From: Citrobacter youngae
Lineage (GTDB): Bacteria > Pseudomonadota > Gammaproteobacteria > Enterobacterales > Enterobacteriaceae
Assembly: GCF_003818115.1 (NCBI RefSeq)
Contig: NZ_RPOI01000010.1
Span: 124,001-188,000, forward strand
DNA length: 64,000 bases
Direction: 5' to 3'
In this document: piece by piece, positions 28,224-38,823 of the stretch
How the letters are laid out: the number at the start of each line of letters is the position of its first letter
Position numbering within the stretch: the stretch's first letter is position 1
The notes under the pieces: generated by a model
Database searches by the model: none
Told to the model about the DNA's origin: nothing
Seen by the model: the letters and a program-made list of their open reading frames with translations, nothing else
Translations under genes and position numbers: made by a program

Positions 28224-28952
28224 CAGCCTCTCCTTATGTTGGGGGATCCGTTGTGCCATCTCTTGCATAAACTCATTAAAGCGAGATTCATCGCCGGATC
28301 GTAGGATGTAATTAAACATCGCCTGCAGTTGCGTGTCATTAGCGCATCCGGTAAGTAGTAGCGTGGTCAGTTGCTCTACCAGCCCCATCAAATCCCGCTG
28401 ACGGATATGTTTTTGCATTAATTCCAGCAGCGCCATTCGCCTGTGAGCCATGATCTCATCATCGGGTACCACCGTTATGTCTACCAACGGAAATGCGCTG
28501 GAATAAAGCTGTCTTGCCGCCACGGGGTCGGCAAAGGCATCCAGCCAGCACAATGAGTACGGATAGGGGCTTCGGCAGCCATGATAAAACAGCATCGGTA
28601 TCACCAGCGGCAGTTCCTTGTGCCCTGCGTCCAGATGGCGCTGCATCGCCGCTAGCGCATAACGCAACAGACGAAAAGCCATATGTGGCTCGGCTGAACT
28701 TTGATGCTCTATCACCACATAGACATAACCGTCACCGTTGCGTGTGTGCAAAGACCAGAGCACGTCGGAGTAGCGCGAACGTAAATCCGCTTCAATAAAG
28801 CTTTCTGACTCCAGTTGCAGCGAATTCAAATCGCAAAGCATCCGCAGTTCAGCTGGCAGGTGAATGTCGAGAAAATCTCGTGCAGTTTCGGGATGATGTA
28901 AAAACGTTTTAAACACCGCATCATGCGGGGTGGAGGTCGTTGGCGTTGTCAT
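28026..28952 (-). CDS. rpn: Rpn family PD-(D/E)XK nuclease (RpnA/YhgA-like), recombination-promoting / phage-defence toxin family
   Basis: A 308-residue Rpn (transposase_31) protein. The N terminus [19 protein letters not shown] is the family hallmark. The nuclease core keeps D63 (RYSDVLW) and E82-x-Q84 (IEHQS), the D...ExQ form of PD-(D/E)XK that is active in RpnA. The C-terminal third has tandem LQ(E/Q)G repeats at about residues 255-266 and then a small helical domain. Related E. coli genes encode DNA endonucleases whose toxicity is restrained by an internally translated C-terminal protein. The gene lies between dtpD and phr, where E. coli K-12 has none, so it is accessory. A hairpin covers its ribosome site (see 28954-28987). 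Confidence 0.9.
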   Translation of the reverse strand: MTTPTTSTPHDAVFKTFLHHPETARDFLDIHLPAELRMLCDLNSLQLESESFIEADLRSRYSDVLWSLHTRNGDGYVYVVIEHQSSAEPHMAFRLLRYALAAMQRHLDAGHKELPLVIPMLFYHGCRSPYPYSLCWLDAFADPVAARQLYSSAFPLVDITVVPDDEIMAHRRMALLELMQKHIRQRDLMGLVEQLTTLLLTGCANDTQLQAMFNYILRSGDESRFNEFMQEMAQRIPQHKERLMTIAERLRLDGLQEGLQQGLQQGKEVGKREAALRIAQTMLEQGIDRAMVLLVTGLTEEELAASYA

Positions 28953-28953
28953 T

Positions 28954-28987
28954 AATTTCCGTCATTTTCATTCAGATGACGGAAATT
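28954..28987. promoter_or_regulatory. Perfect 12-bp hairpin over the rpn ribosome binding site
   Basis: AATTTCCGTCAT (28954-28965) and ATGACGGAAATT (28976-28987) are exact reverse complements with a 10-nt loop. In the rpn mRNA the 3' arm contains the GGAAAT Shine-Dalgarno and ends one base before the ATG. It has no U-run, so it is not a terminator. It could hide the ribosome site or be a protein-binding operator. Confidence 0.7.
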
Positions 28988-29112
28988 TACTGCTGAGAGA
29001 AAACTTGTGCAGCAGGGTATTCACGGTACTGAGCGCACGCTTCAGCGCTAAAATCACCCGACTGCAACATGTTCATTCTGTTGGAAGGTATTACGCAAAA
29101 TCCACCATGCCT

Positions 29113-30531
29113 TTACCCTTTACGCGCCGCCTCATATGCCGACAGCGTCGCCAGCCTTGCCTGTTTATGATCGACAATCGGACGAGGATAGTTGAGCGTC
29201 ACCTGCATTTTCTCCGCCCACGGCCACGGGTCATGAATGGCTTTACCCGGCACGTCGTGCAGTTCCGGCACCCACTGGCGGATAAACTCACCGTCATGGT
29301 CGAATTTTTCGCCCTGCGTCGTGGGGTTAAAGATCCGGAAATACGGTGCTGCGTCGGTTCCGGTTGAGGCTGCCCACTGCCAGCCGCCGTTATTGGCCGC
29401 GAGGTCACCATCAATCAGTTGCGACATGAAATATTGTTCGCCTTTACGCCAGTCAATCAGCAGGTCCTTCACCAAAAAACTGGCCGCAATCATGCGTAAA
29501 CGATTATGCATCCAGCCCGTGGCGTTGAGCTGACGCATCGCCGCATCCACAATAGGGTAACCCGTACTACCCGTTTTCCAGGCCTGCAAATGCATCGGAT
29601 TATTCTGCCATTGCACGCGATCGGTCCAGCGAATAAAGGGCTGATGCCGACAAAGTGCGGGATAGTACGTCAGTAGATGGCGGTAAAATTCGCGCCAGAT
29701 GAGCTCGTTTAGCCAAACGCTCCCGGAGCCTCCCTCTAGCGCCTGCGGTTGCTCGACTAACAAACGGTGCAGACACTGACGCGGTGATAACCCACCGGTG
29801 GCAAGGCTTGCCGACAACCGGCTGGTGCCTTCATTTGCCGGGAAATCACGTTGTTGCTCATATTCTGCCGCGCCCTGCTGGCAAAACTGACGTAATTGCG
29901 CGATAACCGATTTTTCTTCTACCGGGAAAAGCGCCACATCAAAATCCTGCTGTGGATAATTGAGCGTAATTGGCGTTGATGGGGGGGGAATTGCGCCGCT
30001 TTCGCGGGCTTTTGGTGCCGCAACACACTCCGGGATACTGTCTTTTAACCGCTTCAGCCAGGCATTTTTAAACGGTGTAAAGACTTTATACATCTCATGA
30101 TTCCCGGTCATTACCGCGCCCGGTGCCAGGATTACGCTATCGTCAAAACCCTCACAGACCACCTGCGATAATGATTTTTCAACCTGAGCATCGCGCTGGC
30201 GTTCGTTGATTTCGTACTGATAGTTATAAAACAGTCGGCTAACGTCATGCAGTGCGCAGACATTTTTGACTATCTCTACGCTGGCTGTGAAATCCCCGAC
30301 GTCATAAACCAGCAGCGGGATGCCTTTTTCTGCCAGCGCCGTCTGCAGCGCATTCAACTGCTTGCCGACAAACGCCGCCTGACGCGGTGACATATCATGC
30401 GCTTTCCACTGTGCGGGCGTGGCAATATATAACGCCAATACCCGTGCCGAACGATCCCGACATGCCGCTGCCAGCGCAAGATTGTCATGCAAACGTAAAT
30501 CTCGCCGAAACCAGACCAGATGAGTGGTCAT
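29113..30531 (-). CDS. phrB: Deoxyribodipyrimidine photolyase (CPD photolyase)
   Basis: A 472-residue light-dependent repair enzyme that splits cyclobutane pyrimidine dimers, the same length as in E. coli. The N-terminal antenna (methenyltetrahydrofolate) domain begins [19 protein letters not shown]. The C-terminal FAD domain has the tryptophan electron-transfer region and the signatures [22 protein letters not shown] and [29 protein letters not shown]. It follows ybgA by 18 bp in one operon. Confidence 0.98.
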   Translation of the reverse strand: MTTHLVWFRRDLRLHDNLALAAACRDRSARVLALYIATPAQWKAHDMSPRQAAFVGKQLNALQTALAEKGIPLLVYDVGDFTASVEIVKNVCALHDVSRLFYNYQYEINERQRDAQVEKSLSQVVCEGFDDSVILAPGAVMTGNHEMYKVFTPFKNAWLKRLKDSIPECVAAPKARESGAIPPPSTPITLNYPQQDFDVALFPVEEKSVIAQLRQFCQQGAAEYEQQRDFPANEGTSRLSASLATGGLSPRQCLHRLLVEQPQALEGGSGSVWLNELIWREFYRHLLTYYPALCRHQPFIRWTDRVQWQNNPMHLQAWKTGSTGYPIVDAAMRQLNATGWMHNRLRMIAASFLVKDLLIDWRKGEQYFMSQLIDGDLAANNGGWQWAASTGTDAAPYFRIFNPTTQGEKFDHDGEFIRQWVPELHDVPGKAIHDPWPWAEKMQVTLNYPRPIVDHKQARLATLSAYEAARKG

Positions 30532-30549
30532 AAAACTCCCAAATAAAAA

Positions 30550-31104
30550 TTAAGCTTTGCCGTGTAAACGCAGAATCGCAGGCCAGAGTTCAAAGTAACG
30601 TTGCCCGGACAACCAACTGTTCGGGTTCTCCGTCATATAGTGTTGGAGGAGCATCAATGGCGCAAGCAGCGGCTGCATCTCACGTCGATAGTTATCGATT
30701 ATTGAGGTCAGTTCCTGACGTTGACGAAGATTGAGCTGGTTACGGAAATAGCCCTGCACATGCATCAGGACATTGGTATGGTTGCGTCGGGTCGCGTTAT
30801 TAAACAACAGATGAATCAACCGTAAACGGTACTCCGTATAAAAAGCATCGAGGCTTGCCCATTCGTGGATTGCGGCAACAAAAGGGCCGAGCTCACGATA
30901 CTCCGGTTGGGAGTGTGCCAGTAACACCAGCTTGTAACGGGTGTGAAAATCAATCAATGCGCCACGTGATAATCCGCTCTGGCGCAGTCGGTGCAATTCA
31001 TGCAAGGCATAAATACGTACCAGCGTATTCTCGTCAAACAGAAATTTATCGTTCGCTTCTGCGGTCAGACAGGCGCGGACACCAACAGGAACTCTCTTGC
31101 TCAT
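30550..31104 (-). CDS. ybgA: YbgA, DUF1722 family protein
   Basis: A 184-residue DUF1722 protein of unknown biochemical function with the domain core LIDFHTRYKLVLLAHSQPEYRELGPFVA and a helical C terminus. It commonly precedes phr, as here, and may share a DNA-repair or UV link by context. ATG 31104 has GGAG 5 bp upstream and is preferred to the GTG two codons earlier. Confidence 0.9.
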   Translation of the reverse strand: MSKRVPVGVRACLTAEANDKFLFDENTLVRIYALHELHRLRQSGLSRGALIDFHTRYKLVLLAHSQPEYRELGPFVAAIHEWASLDAFYTEYRLRLIHLLFNNATRRNHTNVLMHVQGYFRNQLNLRQRQELTSIIDNYRREMQPLLAPLMLLQHYMTENPNSWLSGQRYFELWPAILRLHGKA

Positions 31105-31150
31105 CGCCACTCCTTATCCGTTACACAGGTAAGTGTAGACTGCGACGTAT

Positions 31151-31185
31151 AAAAAAACCGCCACATTGCTGTTGGCGGTTTTTTT
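31151..31185. terminator. Bidirectional terminator between ybgA and ybfA
   Basis: AAAAAACCGCCA and TGGCGGTTTTTTT form a long stem around a 9-nt loop, with A and T runs on both sides. It ends ybfA on the minus strand. Confidence 0.9.
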
Positions 31186-31201
31186 GAGCCTGAACGGTAA
31201 C

Positions 31202-31408
31202 TTAGTAGAAATCGCAGGTGGCTTTTTCAGCCTGCTCCATCCACACCGGCTTATCACTGGTTTTCGACCAGACGCGATGCAGGTAGCTGTAAAAACGGGC
31301 ACGGTCTTTCCAGAACAGCATGACCGGCAGCGCCAGAACACCAGCCAGTACGGCAAAGGTACGGCGCAAGAAAACAATGTGTGCTGGATATTCTTTATAA
31401 AAGTCCAT
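31202..31408 (-). CDS. ybfA: YbfA, small DUF2517 membrane-associated protein
   Basis: A 68-residue protein with the sequence character of E. coli YbfA. An N-terminal amphipathic stretch leads into one hydrophobic segment ([17 protein letters not shown]), and a basic and aromatic tail ([14 protein letters not shown]) follows. Function is unknown. It is divergent from kdpF with a 307-bp gap. Confidence 0.93.
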   Translation of the reverse strand: MDFYKEYPAHIVFLRRTFAVLAGVLALPVMLFWKDRARFYSYLHRVWSKTSDKPVWMEQAEKATCDFY

Positions 31409-31613
31409 AATCCTCTCCCATATATCTGTTCGGTGAATCGCACCGGAAAATAAACTTGGTTAACTGATGAAAATAATACCGCCTTGTGTGTAATTTTGCT
31501 ACTCATCCGACCACTTATTTTTATCTATTGATGCTCCGTTTAACGTAAATTCGTAATTAAGTTACATAAAGGTTAAATTAATACTAATCATTAGTTAAAT
31601 AATGGTCTTTGCC

Positions 31614-31637
31614 ATTTTTATACTTTTTTTACACCCC
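31614..31637 (+). promoter_or_regulatory. KdpE operator / kdp promoter region
   Basis: A T-rich stretch (TTTTTATACTTTTTTTACAC) followed by CCCCGCCCG is the sequence bound by KdpE upstream of kdpF in E. coli, about 100 bp before the start codon. The rest of the 307-bp ybfA-kdpF gap (31409-31715) is AT-rich with no other gene seen. Confidence 0.75.
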
Positions 31638-31715
31638 GCCCGCAGATTTTTGCAAAATCTTTGCAACCAAAAACCTACGCTCTGGTTATCACATTTATGC
31701 CACTGGAGGTGCACT

Positions 31716-31805
31716 GTGAGTGCAGGCGTGATAACCGGCATTGTGCTGGTCTTTTTGTTACTGGGTTATCTGGTGTATGCCTTGATTAATGCGGAGGCGT
31801 TCTGA
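31716..31805 (+). CDS. kdpF: KdpF, small subunit of the Kdp potassium transporter
   Basis: A 29-residue hydrophobic peptide made of a single transmembrane helix ([28 protein letters not shown]) that stabilises the KdpABC complex. The GTG start at 31716 has GGAGG 6 bp upstream. The stop overlaps the kdpA start by one base. An ORF reading further upstream covers the operator region and is not the gene. Confidence 0.95.
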   Translation: MSAGVITGIVLVFLLLGYLVYALINAEAF

Positions 31806-33484
31806 TGGCAGCGCAAGGATTTTTACTCATCGCCAGTTTCCTGCTGGTGCTGTTTGTTCTCGCCAGGCCGCTGGGCTTTGGGCTGGCGCGTCTTATCAAC
31901 AACACATCCTTACCCGGCCTTGCCGGCGTTGAGCGTGTGCTGTGGCGTGGGCTGGGTATTTCGCAGCAGGAAATGACCTGGCTGCACTATTTGCTGGCGA
32001 TCCTCGCACTTAATATCCTCGGCCTGCTGATACTGTTTGCGATGTTAATGGCGCAAAACCTGCTGCCGCTGAATCCACAACAGTTACCGGGGCTATCGTG
32101 GGATCTCGCGCTCAATACCGCTGTTAGTTTTGTGACCAACACCAACTGGCAGTCCTATGCGGGTGAAACCACTTTAAGCTACTTCAGCCAGATGGCCGGC
32201 CTGACCGTGCAGAATTTCCTGTCTGCGGCGACCGGTATTGCGGTGATCTTTGCCCTGGCTCGCGCCTTTACGCGCCAGAGTATGAACACGCTGGGCAACG
32301 CCTGGGTGGATCTGGTCCGCATTACGCTGTGGATATTGCTGCCGATTTCTCTGCTCATCGCGCTGTTTTTCATCCAACAAGGTGCGCTGCAAAACCTGCT
32401 GCCTTATCAGGCGATCACCACGCTCGAAGGGACAAAACAACTGCTACCGATGGGACCTGTCGCCTCACAAGAGGCCATTAAGATGCTCGGTACCAACGGC
32501 GGCGGCTTTTTTAATGCCAACTCCTCACATCCGTTTGAAAACCCAACCGCACTGACCAACCTGGTCCAGATGCTGGCAATCTTCTTAATTCCCACGGCGC
32601 TGTGTTTCGCCTTCGGCGACGTCGTGGGCGATCGCCGACAGGGACGCACCCTGCTGTGGGCTATGTCGCTTATTTTTGTTGTTTGCGTGGCGGTTGTAAT
32701 GTGGGCCGAAGTGCAGGGTAACCCGCATCTGATGGCGTTTGGCGCAGACAGCAATATCAACATGGAAGGTAAAGAGAGCCGCTTTGGCGTGCTGGTCAGT
32801 AGTCTGTTTGCAGTCGTCACGACAGCCGCATCCTGTGGCGCAGTCATTGCTATGCACGACTCCTTCACTGCGCTGGGCGGCATGGTACCGATGTGGTTGA
32901 TGCAGATTGGCGAAGTGGTCTTCGGCGGCGTAGGGTCTGGGCTGTACGGCATGCTGCTGTTCGTGCTGCTGGCGGTATTTATCGCCGGGTTAATGATTGG
33001 CCGCACACCAGAGTATCTGGGTAAAAAAATCGATGTCCGTGAAATGAAAATGACCGCGCTGGCGATTCTGGTTACCCCTGCGCTGGTTCTGCTTGGGACA
33101 GCGATAGCCATGATGAGCGATGCCGGGCGTAGCGCCATGCTCAATCCCGGGCCGCATGGTTTTAGCGAAGTGCTGTATGCCGTGTCGTCCGCCTCGAACA
33201 ACAACGGTAGCGCCTTCGCCGGGTTAAGCGCCAACAGCCCGTTCTGGAACTGCCTGCTGGCCTTATGCATGTTCTTCGGCCGCTTCGGCGTCATTATCCC
33301 GGTGATGGCGATTGCCGGTTCACTTGTTGGTAAAAAGAGCCAGCCAGCAAGTCCCGGCACGCTACCTACCCACGGTGCGCTGTTTGTTGGGTTGTTGATC
33401 GGTACCGTGTTGCTGGTTGGCGCCCTCACCTTTGTTCCTGCGCTGGCGCTTGGCCCGGTAGCAGAATACCTCTCTTTACGTTGA
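31805..33484 (+). CDS. kdpA: Potassium-transporting ATPase, potassium-binding subunit
   Basis: A 559-residue channel-like subunit that binds potassium and forms the selectivity filter, related to the SKT (Trk/Ktr) fold. About ten transmembrane helices are visible, and pore-loop segments such as [31 protein letters not shown], and [13 protein letters not shown] carry the filter residues. Two residues longer than E. coli KdpA. It overlaps kdpF by one base and precedes kdpB. Confidence 0.98.
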   Translation: MAAQGFLLIASFLLVLFVLARPLGFGLARLINNTSLPGLAGVERVLWRGLGISQQEMTWLHYLLAILALNILGLLILFAMLMAQNLLPLNPQQLPGLSWDLALNTAVSFVTNTNWQSYAGETTLSYFSQMAGLTVQNFLSAATGIAVIFALARAFTRQSMNTLGNAWVDLVRITLWILLPISLLIALFFIQQGALQNLLPYQAITTLEGTKQLLPMGPVASQEAIKMLGTNGGGFFNANSSHPFENPTALTNLVQMLAIFLIPTALCFAFGDVVGDRRQGRTLLWAMSLIFVVCVAVVMWAEVQGNPHLMAFGADSNINMEGKESRFGVLVSSLFAVVTTAASCGAVIAMHDSFTALGGMVPMWLMQIGEVVFGGVGSGLYGMLLFVLLAVFIAGLMIGRTPEYLGKKIDVREMKMTALAILVTPALVLLGTAIAMMSDAGRSAMLNPGPHGFSEVLYAVSSASNNNGSAFAGLSANSPFWNCLLALCMFFGRFGVIIPVMAIAGSLVGKKSQPASPGTLPTHGALFVGLLIGTVLLVGALTFVPALALGPVAEYLSLR

Positions 33485-33504
33485 GTGATGCGGAGCACAT
33501 GACT

Positions 33505-35553
33505 ATGAGTCGCAAGCAACTGGCGCTGTTCGAACCTTCTCTGGTCGCACAAGCGCTGATGGACGCCGTGAAAAAATTAAGTCCACATACTCAGTGGCGT
33601 AACCCGGTGATGTTTATCGTCTGGCTGGGCAGCCTGCTGACCACCCTGTTAACGGTGGCGATGGCGACAGGCCATATGTCAGGTAATCCACTGTTTACCG
33701 GCGCGATAAGCCTCTGGCTATGGGTGACTGTTCTGTTCGCTAACTTTGCGGAAGCGCTGGCTGAAGGGCGTAGTAAAGCGCAGGCCAACAGCCTGAAAGG
33801 GGTTAAAAAAACCGCCTTTGCCCGCAAACTTCGTGAACCGAAATATGGTGCGCAAATGGATCACGTGCCAGCCGAAGAGTTACGTAAAGGGGATATCGTG
33901 CTGGTGGAAGCTGGCGATATTATCCCGTGTGACGGCGAAGTTATCGAAGGCGGCGCCTCGGTGGATGAAAGCGCCATTACCGGTGAGTCCGCGCCTGTAA
34001 TCCGTGAATCCGGCGGCGATTTTGCCTCCGTCACCGGCGGGACTCGCATCCTCTCCGACTGGCTGGTGATCGCGTGTAGCGTCAACCCCGGAGAAACATT
34101 CCTCGACCGAATGATTGCCATGGTTGAAGGCGCACAGCGGCGTAAAACGCCCAATGAAATCGCGCTGACGATCCTGCTGATTGCCCTGACTATCGTCTTT
34201 CTGCTGGCAACCGCCACGTTGTGGCCGTTCTCTGCCTGGGGCGGCAGTGCAGTCAGCATCACGGTGCTGGTTGCCCTGTTGGTCTGTCTGATCCCCACCA
34301 CGATCGGTGGGCTGCTCTCCGCGATTGGCGTCGCCGGGATGAGCCGCATGTTGGGTGCGAACGTCATTGCCACCAGCGGACGTGCAGTAGAAGCGGCGGG
34401 TGACGTGGATGTACTGCTGCTGGATAAAACCGGCACCATTACGCTGGGTAACCGCCAGGCTTCAGATTTTCTGCCCGCCCACGGCGTGGACGAAAAAACG
34501 CTGGCCGATGCCGCGCAGCTTTCATCACTGGCCGATGAAACACCGGAAGGTCGCAGCATCGTTGTCCTGGCTAAACAGCGCTTTAACCTGCGTATTCGTG
34601 ACGTACAGTCGCTCCATGCCACCTTTGTGCCGTTTACCGCGCAGAGTCGGATGAGCGGTATCAACATCGACAACCGGATGATCCGCAAAGGCTCGGTTGA
34701 TGCCATTCGTCGTCACGTCGAAGCTAACGGTGGCCACTTCCCTGCCGATGTGGAGCAGAAGGTCGAAAACGTTGCTCGCCTTGGCGCAACGCCGCTGGTG
34801 GTGGCCGAAGGCTCCCACGTACTGGGTGTGATTGCCCTGAAAGATATCGTAAAAGGCGGGATTAAAGAACGTTTTGCCCAACTGCGTAAAATGGGGATCA
34901 AAACGGTGATGATCACTGGCGACAACCGTTTAACCGCCGCCGCAATCGCCGCGGAAGCCGGAGTGGATGACTTCTTAGCCGAAGCCACACCGGAAGCCAA
35001 GCTGGCGTTGATTCGTCAGTATCAGGCGGAAGGTCGTCTGGTGGCGATGACCGGCGACGGAACTAACGACGCACCAGCCCTTGCGCAGGCCGATGTGGCC
35101 GTTGCCATGAACTCCGGAACCCAGGCAGCGAAAGAAGCGGGCAATATGGTGGATCTCGACTCCAACCCCACCAAACTGATTGAAGTGGTGCACATTGGTA
35201 AACAGATGCTGATGACGCGTGGGTCGCTGACCACCTTTAGTATCGCCAACGACGTTGCGAAATATTTCGCCATCATCCCGGCTGCGTTCGCCGCAACTTA
35301 CCCGCAGCTTAACGCACTGAACGTCATGCGACTGCATTCGCCGGATTCGGCGATCCTCAGCGCCGTCATCTTCAATGCGCTGGTCATCGTCTTCCTGATC
35401 CCACTGGCGCTGAAAGGCGTGAGCTATAAGCCGTTATCCGCTTCCGCGATGCTGCGCCGCAATTTGTGGATCTATGGTCTGGGTGGCCTGGTTGTGCCGT
35501 TTATCGGTATCAAAGTAATTGATTTACTGCTGACCCTGCTGGGTCTGGTGTGA
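33505..35553 (+). CDS. kdpB: Potassium-transporting P-type ATPase, catalytic subunit
   Basis: A 682-residue type IA P-type ATPase. The phosphorylated aspartate is D307 in [12 protein letters not shown], and the actuator TGESAP, hinge [14 protein letters not shown], and [17 protein letters not shown] are intact. I use ATG 33505 ([11 protein letters not shown]), which matches E. coli. An ATG two codons upstream and a TTG at 33481 that overlaps the kdpA stop are in frame but poorly supported. Confidence 0.97.
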   Translation: MSRKQLALFEPSLVAQALMDAVKKLSPHTQWRNPVMFIVWLGSLLTTLLTVAMATGHMSGNPLFTGAISLWLWVTVLFANFAEALAEGRSKAQANSLKGVKKTAFARKLREPKYGAQMDHVPAEELRKGDIVLVEAGDIIPCDGEVIEGGASVDESAITGESAPVIRESGGDFASVTGGTRILSDWLVIACSVNPGETFLDRMIAMVEGAQRRKTPNEIALTILLIALTIVFLLATATLWPFSAWGGSAVSITVLVALLVCLIPTTIGGLLSAIGVAGMSRMLGANVIATSGRAVEAAGDVDVLLLDKTGTITLGNRQASDFLPAHGVDEKTLADAAQLSSLADETPEGRSIVVLAKQRFNLRIRDVQSLHATFVPFTAQSRMSGINIDNRMIRKGSVDAIRRHVEANGGHFPADVEQKVENVARLGATPLVVAEGSHVLGVIALKDIVKGGIKERFAQLRKMGIKTVMITGDNRLTAAAIAAEAGVDDFLAEATPEAKLALIRQYQAEGRLVAMTGDGTNDAPALAQADVAVAMNSGTQAAKEAGNMVDLDSNPTKLIEVVHIGKQMLMTRGSLTTFSIANDVAKYFAIIPAAFAATYPQLNALNVMRLHSPDSAILSAVIFNALVIVFLIPLALKGVSYKPLSASAMLRRNLWIYGLGGLVVPFIGIKVIDLLLTLLGLV

Positions 35554-35561
35554 GGTTTCAG

Positions 35562-36128
35562 ATGAGTGGATTACGTCCTGCATTATCAACATTGCTTTTC
35601 CTGATGCTTATCACCGGCGGTGTTTATCCGCTGCTGACCACCGCGCTTGGGCAGTGGTGGTTCCCCCACCAGGCTAACGGGTCGCTTCTGCGTGAGGGTC
35701 AGATAATTCGCGGTTCTGCACTGATCGGGCAAAATTTTACCGCCGCGGGTTATTTTCATGGACGCCCCTCAGCCACAGCGGAAATGCCCTATAATCCAAT
35801 GGCTTCAGGCGGCAGTAATCTGGCAGCCAGCAACCCGGAACTGGATAAACAGCTGCAAAGCCGGATTGCCGCGCTGCGTGCCGCCAACCCGCAGGCAAAT
35901 CCTGCCGTTCCGGTAGATCTGGTAACAGCTTCCGCCAGCGGGCTGGATAACAACCTGACGCCAGCTGCGGTGGCCTGGCAAATCCCGCGCGTGGCGCAGG
36001 CTCGCAACCTCAGCGTTGAAGAAGTCACGCGCCTGGTTGCACAATACACGCAAAAGCCACTGGTCAGTTTTATCGGCCAACCGGTGGTGAACCTGGTGGA
36101 ACTTAATTTAGCGCTGGATAAGCACTGA
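35562..36128 (+). CDS. kdpC: Potassium-transporting ATPase, KdpC subunit
   Basis: A 188-residue subunit with one N-terminal transmembrane helix ([22 protein letters not shown]) and a periplasmic domain containing [28 protein letters not shown] and [25 protein letters not shown]. It increases KdpB affinity for ATP or potassium in the complex. ATG 35562 matches E. coli. An in-frame GTG at 35550 overlaps kdpB. Confidence 0.97.
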   Translation: MSGLRPALSTLLFLMLITGGVYPLLTTALGQWWFPHQANGSLLREGQIIRGSALIGQNFTAAGYFHGRPSATAEMPYNPMASGGSNLAASNPELDKQLQSRIAALRAANPQANPAVPVDLVTASASGLDNNLTPAAVAWQIPRVAQARNLSVEEVTRLVAQYTQKPLVSFIGQPVVNLVELNLALDKH

Positions 36129-36138
36129 GAAAAAGGAC

Positions 36139-38823
36139 ATGCATAGCGAACCCCTACGTCCTAACCCCGATCGCCTGCTGGAGCAGACCACCGCGCCGCA
36201 CCGGGGAAAACTGAAAATTTTCTTCGGCGCCTGTGCGGGCGTGGGGAAAACCTGGGCCATGCTGGCGGAGGCCCAGCGACTGCGGTCGCAGGGGTTGGAT
36301 GTGCTGATTGGCGTGGTGGAAACCCACGGGCGCAAGGAGACCGCCGCACTGCTGGACGGTCTCACCGTGCTGCCGTTGAAACGTCAGGCACACCGTGGGC
36401 GGCATATCAGCGAGTTCGATCTTGATGCCGCCCTCGCCCGCCGCCCGGCGCTGATTTTGATGGACGAACTGGCGCACAGCAATGCGCCAGGTTCACGCCA
36501 CCCCCGCCGCTGGCAGGATATTGAAGAACTGCTGGAAGCCGGGATTGATGTTTTTACCACCGTTAACGTTCAGCACCTGGAAAGCCTGAATGATGTGGTC
36601 AGCGGCGTCACCGGTATTCAGGTTCGCGAAACCGTCCCCGATCCTTTTTTCGATGCCGCTGACGACGTGGTACTGGTCGATCTCCCTCCCGACGATTTGC
36701 GTCAGCGCCTGAACGAAGGCAAGGTCTATATTGCCGGTCAGGCAGAGCGTGCAATCGAGCATTTCTTCCGCAAAGGTAATTTGATAGCGCTGCGCGAACT
36801 GGCGCTGCGACGCACCGCCGATCGGGTGGACGATCAGATGCGTGCCTGGCGGGGGCGTCCGGGAGAAGAAAAAGTCTGGCATACTCGCGATGCCATTTTA
36901 CTGTGTATTGGACACAACACCGGCAGCGAGAAACTGGTGCGAGCGGCTGCACGCCTGGCGGCGCGTCTGGGTAGCGTCTGGCATGCGGTATATGTTGAAA
37001 CACCTGCGCTACACCGGCTACCCGAAAAACGGCGGCGGGCAATCTTAAGCGCGCTGCGACTGGCACAGGAACTGGGGGCTGAAACGGCCACTCTCTCCGA
37101 CCCTGCCGAAGATAAAGCGGTGATCCGCTATGCCCGTGAGCATAATCTGGGGAAAATTGTCCTCGGGCGTCCAACTACACGTCGCTGGTGGCGCAGCGAC
37201 TCCTTTGCTGACAAGCTGGCCCATCGCGCACCGGATCTCGATCTGATGATTGTAGCCCTCGATGAGCCCCCTGCACGCCCTGTGCTGCAAACCGCAGATA
37301 ACCGCACCTTTAAGGATAAGTGGCGGGTACAAATCCAGGGTTGTGTGGTCGCTGCTGCATTGTGTGCTGTTACGACATTGATTGCCATGCAGTGGTTGGT
37401 TGCATTTGACGCAGCCAACCTGGTGATGCTCTATCTACTGGGCGTGGTGGTGATCGCCCTGTTCTACGGGCGCTGGCCATCGGTGGTGGCGACGTTTATC
37501 AACGTCGCCAGCTTTGATCTCTTCTTTATTGCGCCACGCGGCACGCTTGCCGTTTCCGACGTCCAGTACCTGCTTACCTTTGCCGTGATGCTAACGGTAG
37601 GTCTGGTTATCGGTAATCTGACCGCCGGGGTGCGTTATCAGGCCCGGGTTGCACGTTATCGTGAACAGCGTACGCGTCATTTGTATGAGATGTCGAAAGC
37701 ACTGGCTGTAGGGCGCAGCCAACAGGATATCGCCGCCACCAGCGAACAGTTTATTGCCTCAACGTTCCAGGCCCGTAGCCAGGTTTTACTGCCCGGCGAG
37801 AACGGTAAGCTGGCCCCTCTCACCCATCAACAGGGCATGACGCCTTGGGATGACGCTATTGCCCAATGGAGCTTTGATAAAGGGCAACCCGCCGGCGCAG
37901 GCACTGATACCTTACCCGGCGTGCCGTATCAAATTTTACCGTTAAAAAGCGCCGACAAAACGCATGGGCTGCTGGTCGTGGAACCAGGAAATTTACGCCA
38001 GTTGATGATCCCCGAACAGCAACGCCTGCTGGAAACCTTCACTTTACTGGTCGCCAGTGCGCTGGAACGCCTGACGCTAACCGCCAGCGAAGAGCAGGCC
38101 CGGTTTGCCAGCGAGCGTGAAAGCATTCGCAATGCCCTGCTCGCCGCCCTTTCCCACGATTTACGCACACCGCTGACGGTGTTGTTCGGCCAGGCAGAAA
38201 TCTTAACGCTGGATCTGGCAAGCGAAGGATCGCCGCACGCACGTCAGGCCAGCGAAATTCGCCAGCACGTCCTGAACACGACCCGACTGGTGAATAACCT
38301 GCTGGATATGGCGCGAATTCAGTCTGGCGGCTTTAATCTTAAGAAGGAGTGGTTAACGCTGGAAGAGGTGGTCGGCAGCGCCCTGCAGATGCTGGAGCCA
38401 GGTCTCTCTGCCCCGATAAATCTGTCGTTACCAGAACCGTTGACATTGATTCACGTCGATGGCCCGCTCTTTGAACGGGTGCTGATTAATCTGCTGGAAA
38501 ATGCCGTCAAATACGCGGGCCCACAGGCGCAGATCGGTATTGATGCCAGCGTTGATGGCGAACACCTGCAACTGGACGTCTGGGATAATGGGCCGGGTGT
38601 TCCATCGGGTATGGAACAGCGCGTTTTTGACAAATTTTCTCGGGGAAATAAAGAGTCATCGGTGCCAGGCGTTGGGCTGGGGCTGGCAATTTGTCAGGCC
38701 ATTGTAGACGTGCATGGCGGGACTATTTCTGTCCACAATCGCGCGCAGGGAGGAGCATGTTTTCGTGTTACACTGCCCCAGGAAATTCCCCCTGAACTTG
38801 AAGATTTTCATGAGGATATGTGA
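36139..38823 (+). CDS. kdpD: Osmosensitive potassium-channel histidine kinase
   Basis: An 894-residue sensor kinase, the same length as in E. coli. The N-terminal KdpD domain has a Walker A motif GACAGVGKT at residues 30-38 and is followed by a USP-like domain near 250-365. Four transmembrane helices lie at about 400-500, then a GAF-like region, HisKA with the phosphorylated His in LSHDLRTPLTVL near 672, and HATPase with ENAVKYAG and GVGLGLAIC. It senses low potassium or turgor and phosphorylates KdpE. It follows kdpC by 10 bp and overlaps kdpE by 4 bp. Confidence 0.98.
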   Translation: MHSEPLRPNPDRLLEQTTAPHRGKLKIFFGACAGVGKTWAMLAEAQRLRSQGLDVLIGVVETHGRKETAALLDGLTVLPLKRQAHRGRHISEFDLDAALARRPALILMDELAHSNAPGSRHPRRWQDIEELLEAGIDVFTTVNVQHLESLNDVVSGVTGIQVRETVPDPFFDAADDVVLVDLPPDDLRQRLNEGKVYIAGQAERAIEHFFRKGNLIALRELALRRTADRVDDQMRAWRGRPGEEKVWHTRDAILLCIGHNTGSEKLVRAAARLAARLGSVWHAVYVETPALHRLPEKRRRAILSALRLAQELGAETATLSDPAEDKAVIRYAREHNLGKIVLGRPTTRRWWRSDSFADKLAHRAPDLDLMIVALDEPPARPVLQTADNRTFKDKWRVQIQGCVVAAALCAVTTLIAMQWLVAFDAANLVMLYLLGVVVIALFYGRWPSVVATFINVASFDLFFIAPRGTLAVSDVQYLLTFAVMLTVGLVIGNLTAGVRYQARVARYREQRTRHLYEMSKALAVGRSQQDIAATSEQFIASTFQARSQVLLPGENGKLAPLTHQQGMTPWDDAIAQWSFDKGQPAGAGTDTLPGVPYQILPLKSADKTHGLLVVEPGNLRQLMIPEQQRLLETFTLLVASALERLTLTASEEQARFASERESIRNALLAALSHDLRTPLTVLFGQAEILTLDLASEGSPHARQASEIRQHVLNTTRLVNNLLDMARIQSGGFNLKKEWLTLEEVVGSALQMLEPGLSAPINLSLPEPLTLIHVDGPLFERVLINLLENAVKYAGPQAQIGIDASVDGEHLQLDVWDNGPGVPSGMEQRVFDKFSRGNKESSVPGVGLGLAICQAIVDVHGGTISVHNRAQGGACFRVTLPQEIPPELEDFHEDM

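Noticed and set aside
33481-33504. TTG start of kdpB overlapping the kdpA stop
   Set aside because: It would add eight residues absent from E. coli KdpB. ATG 33505 gives the exact family N terminus.
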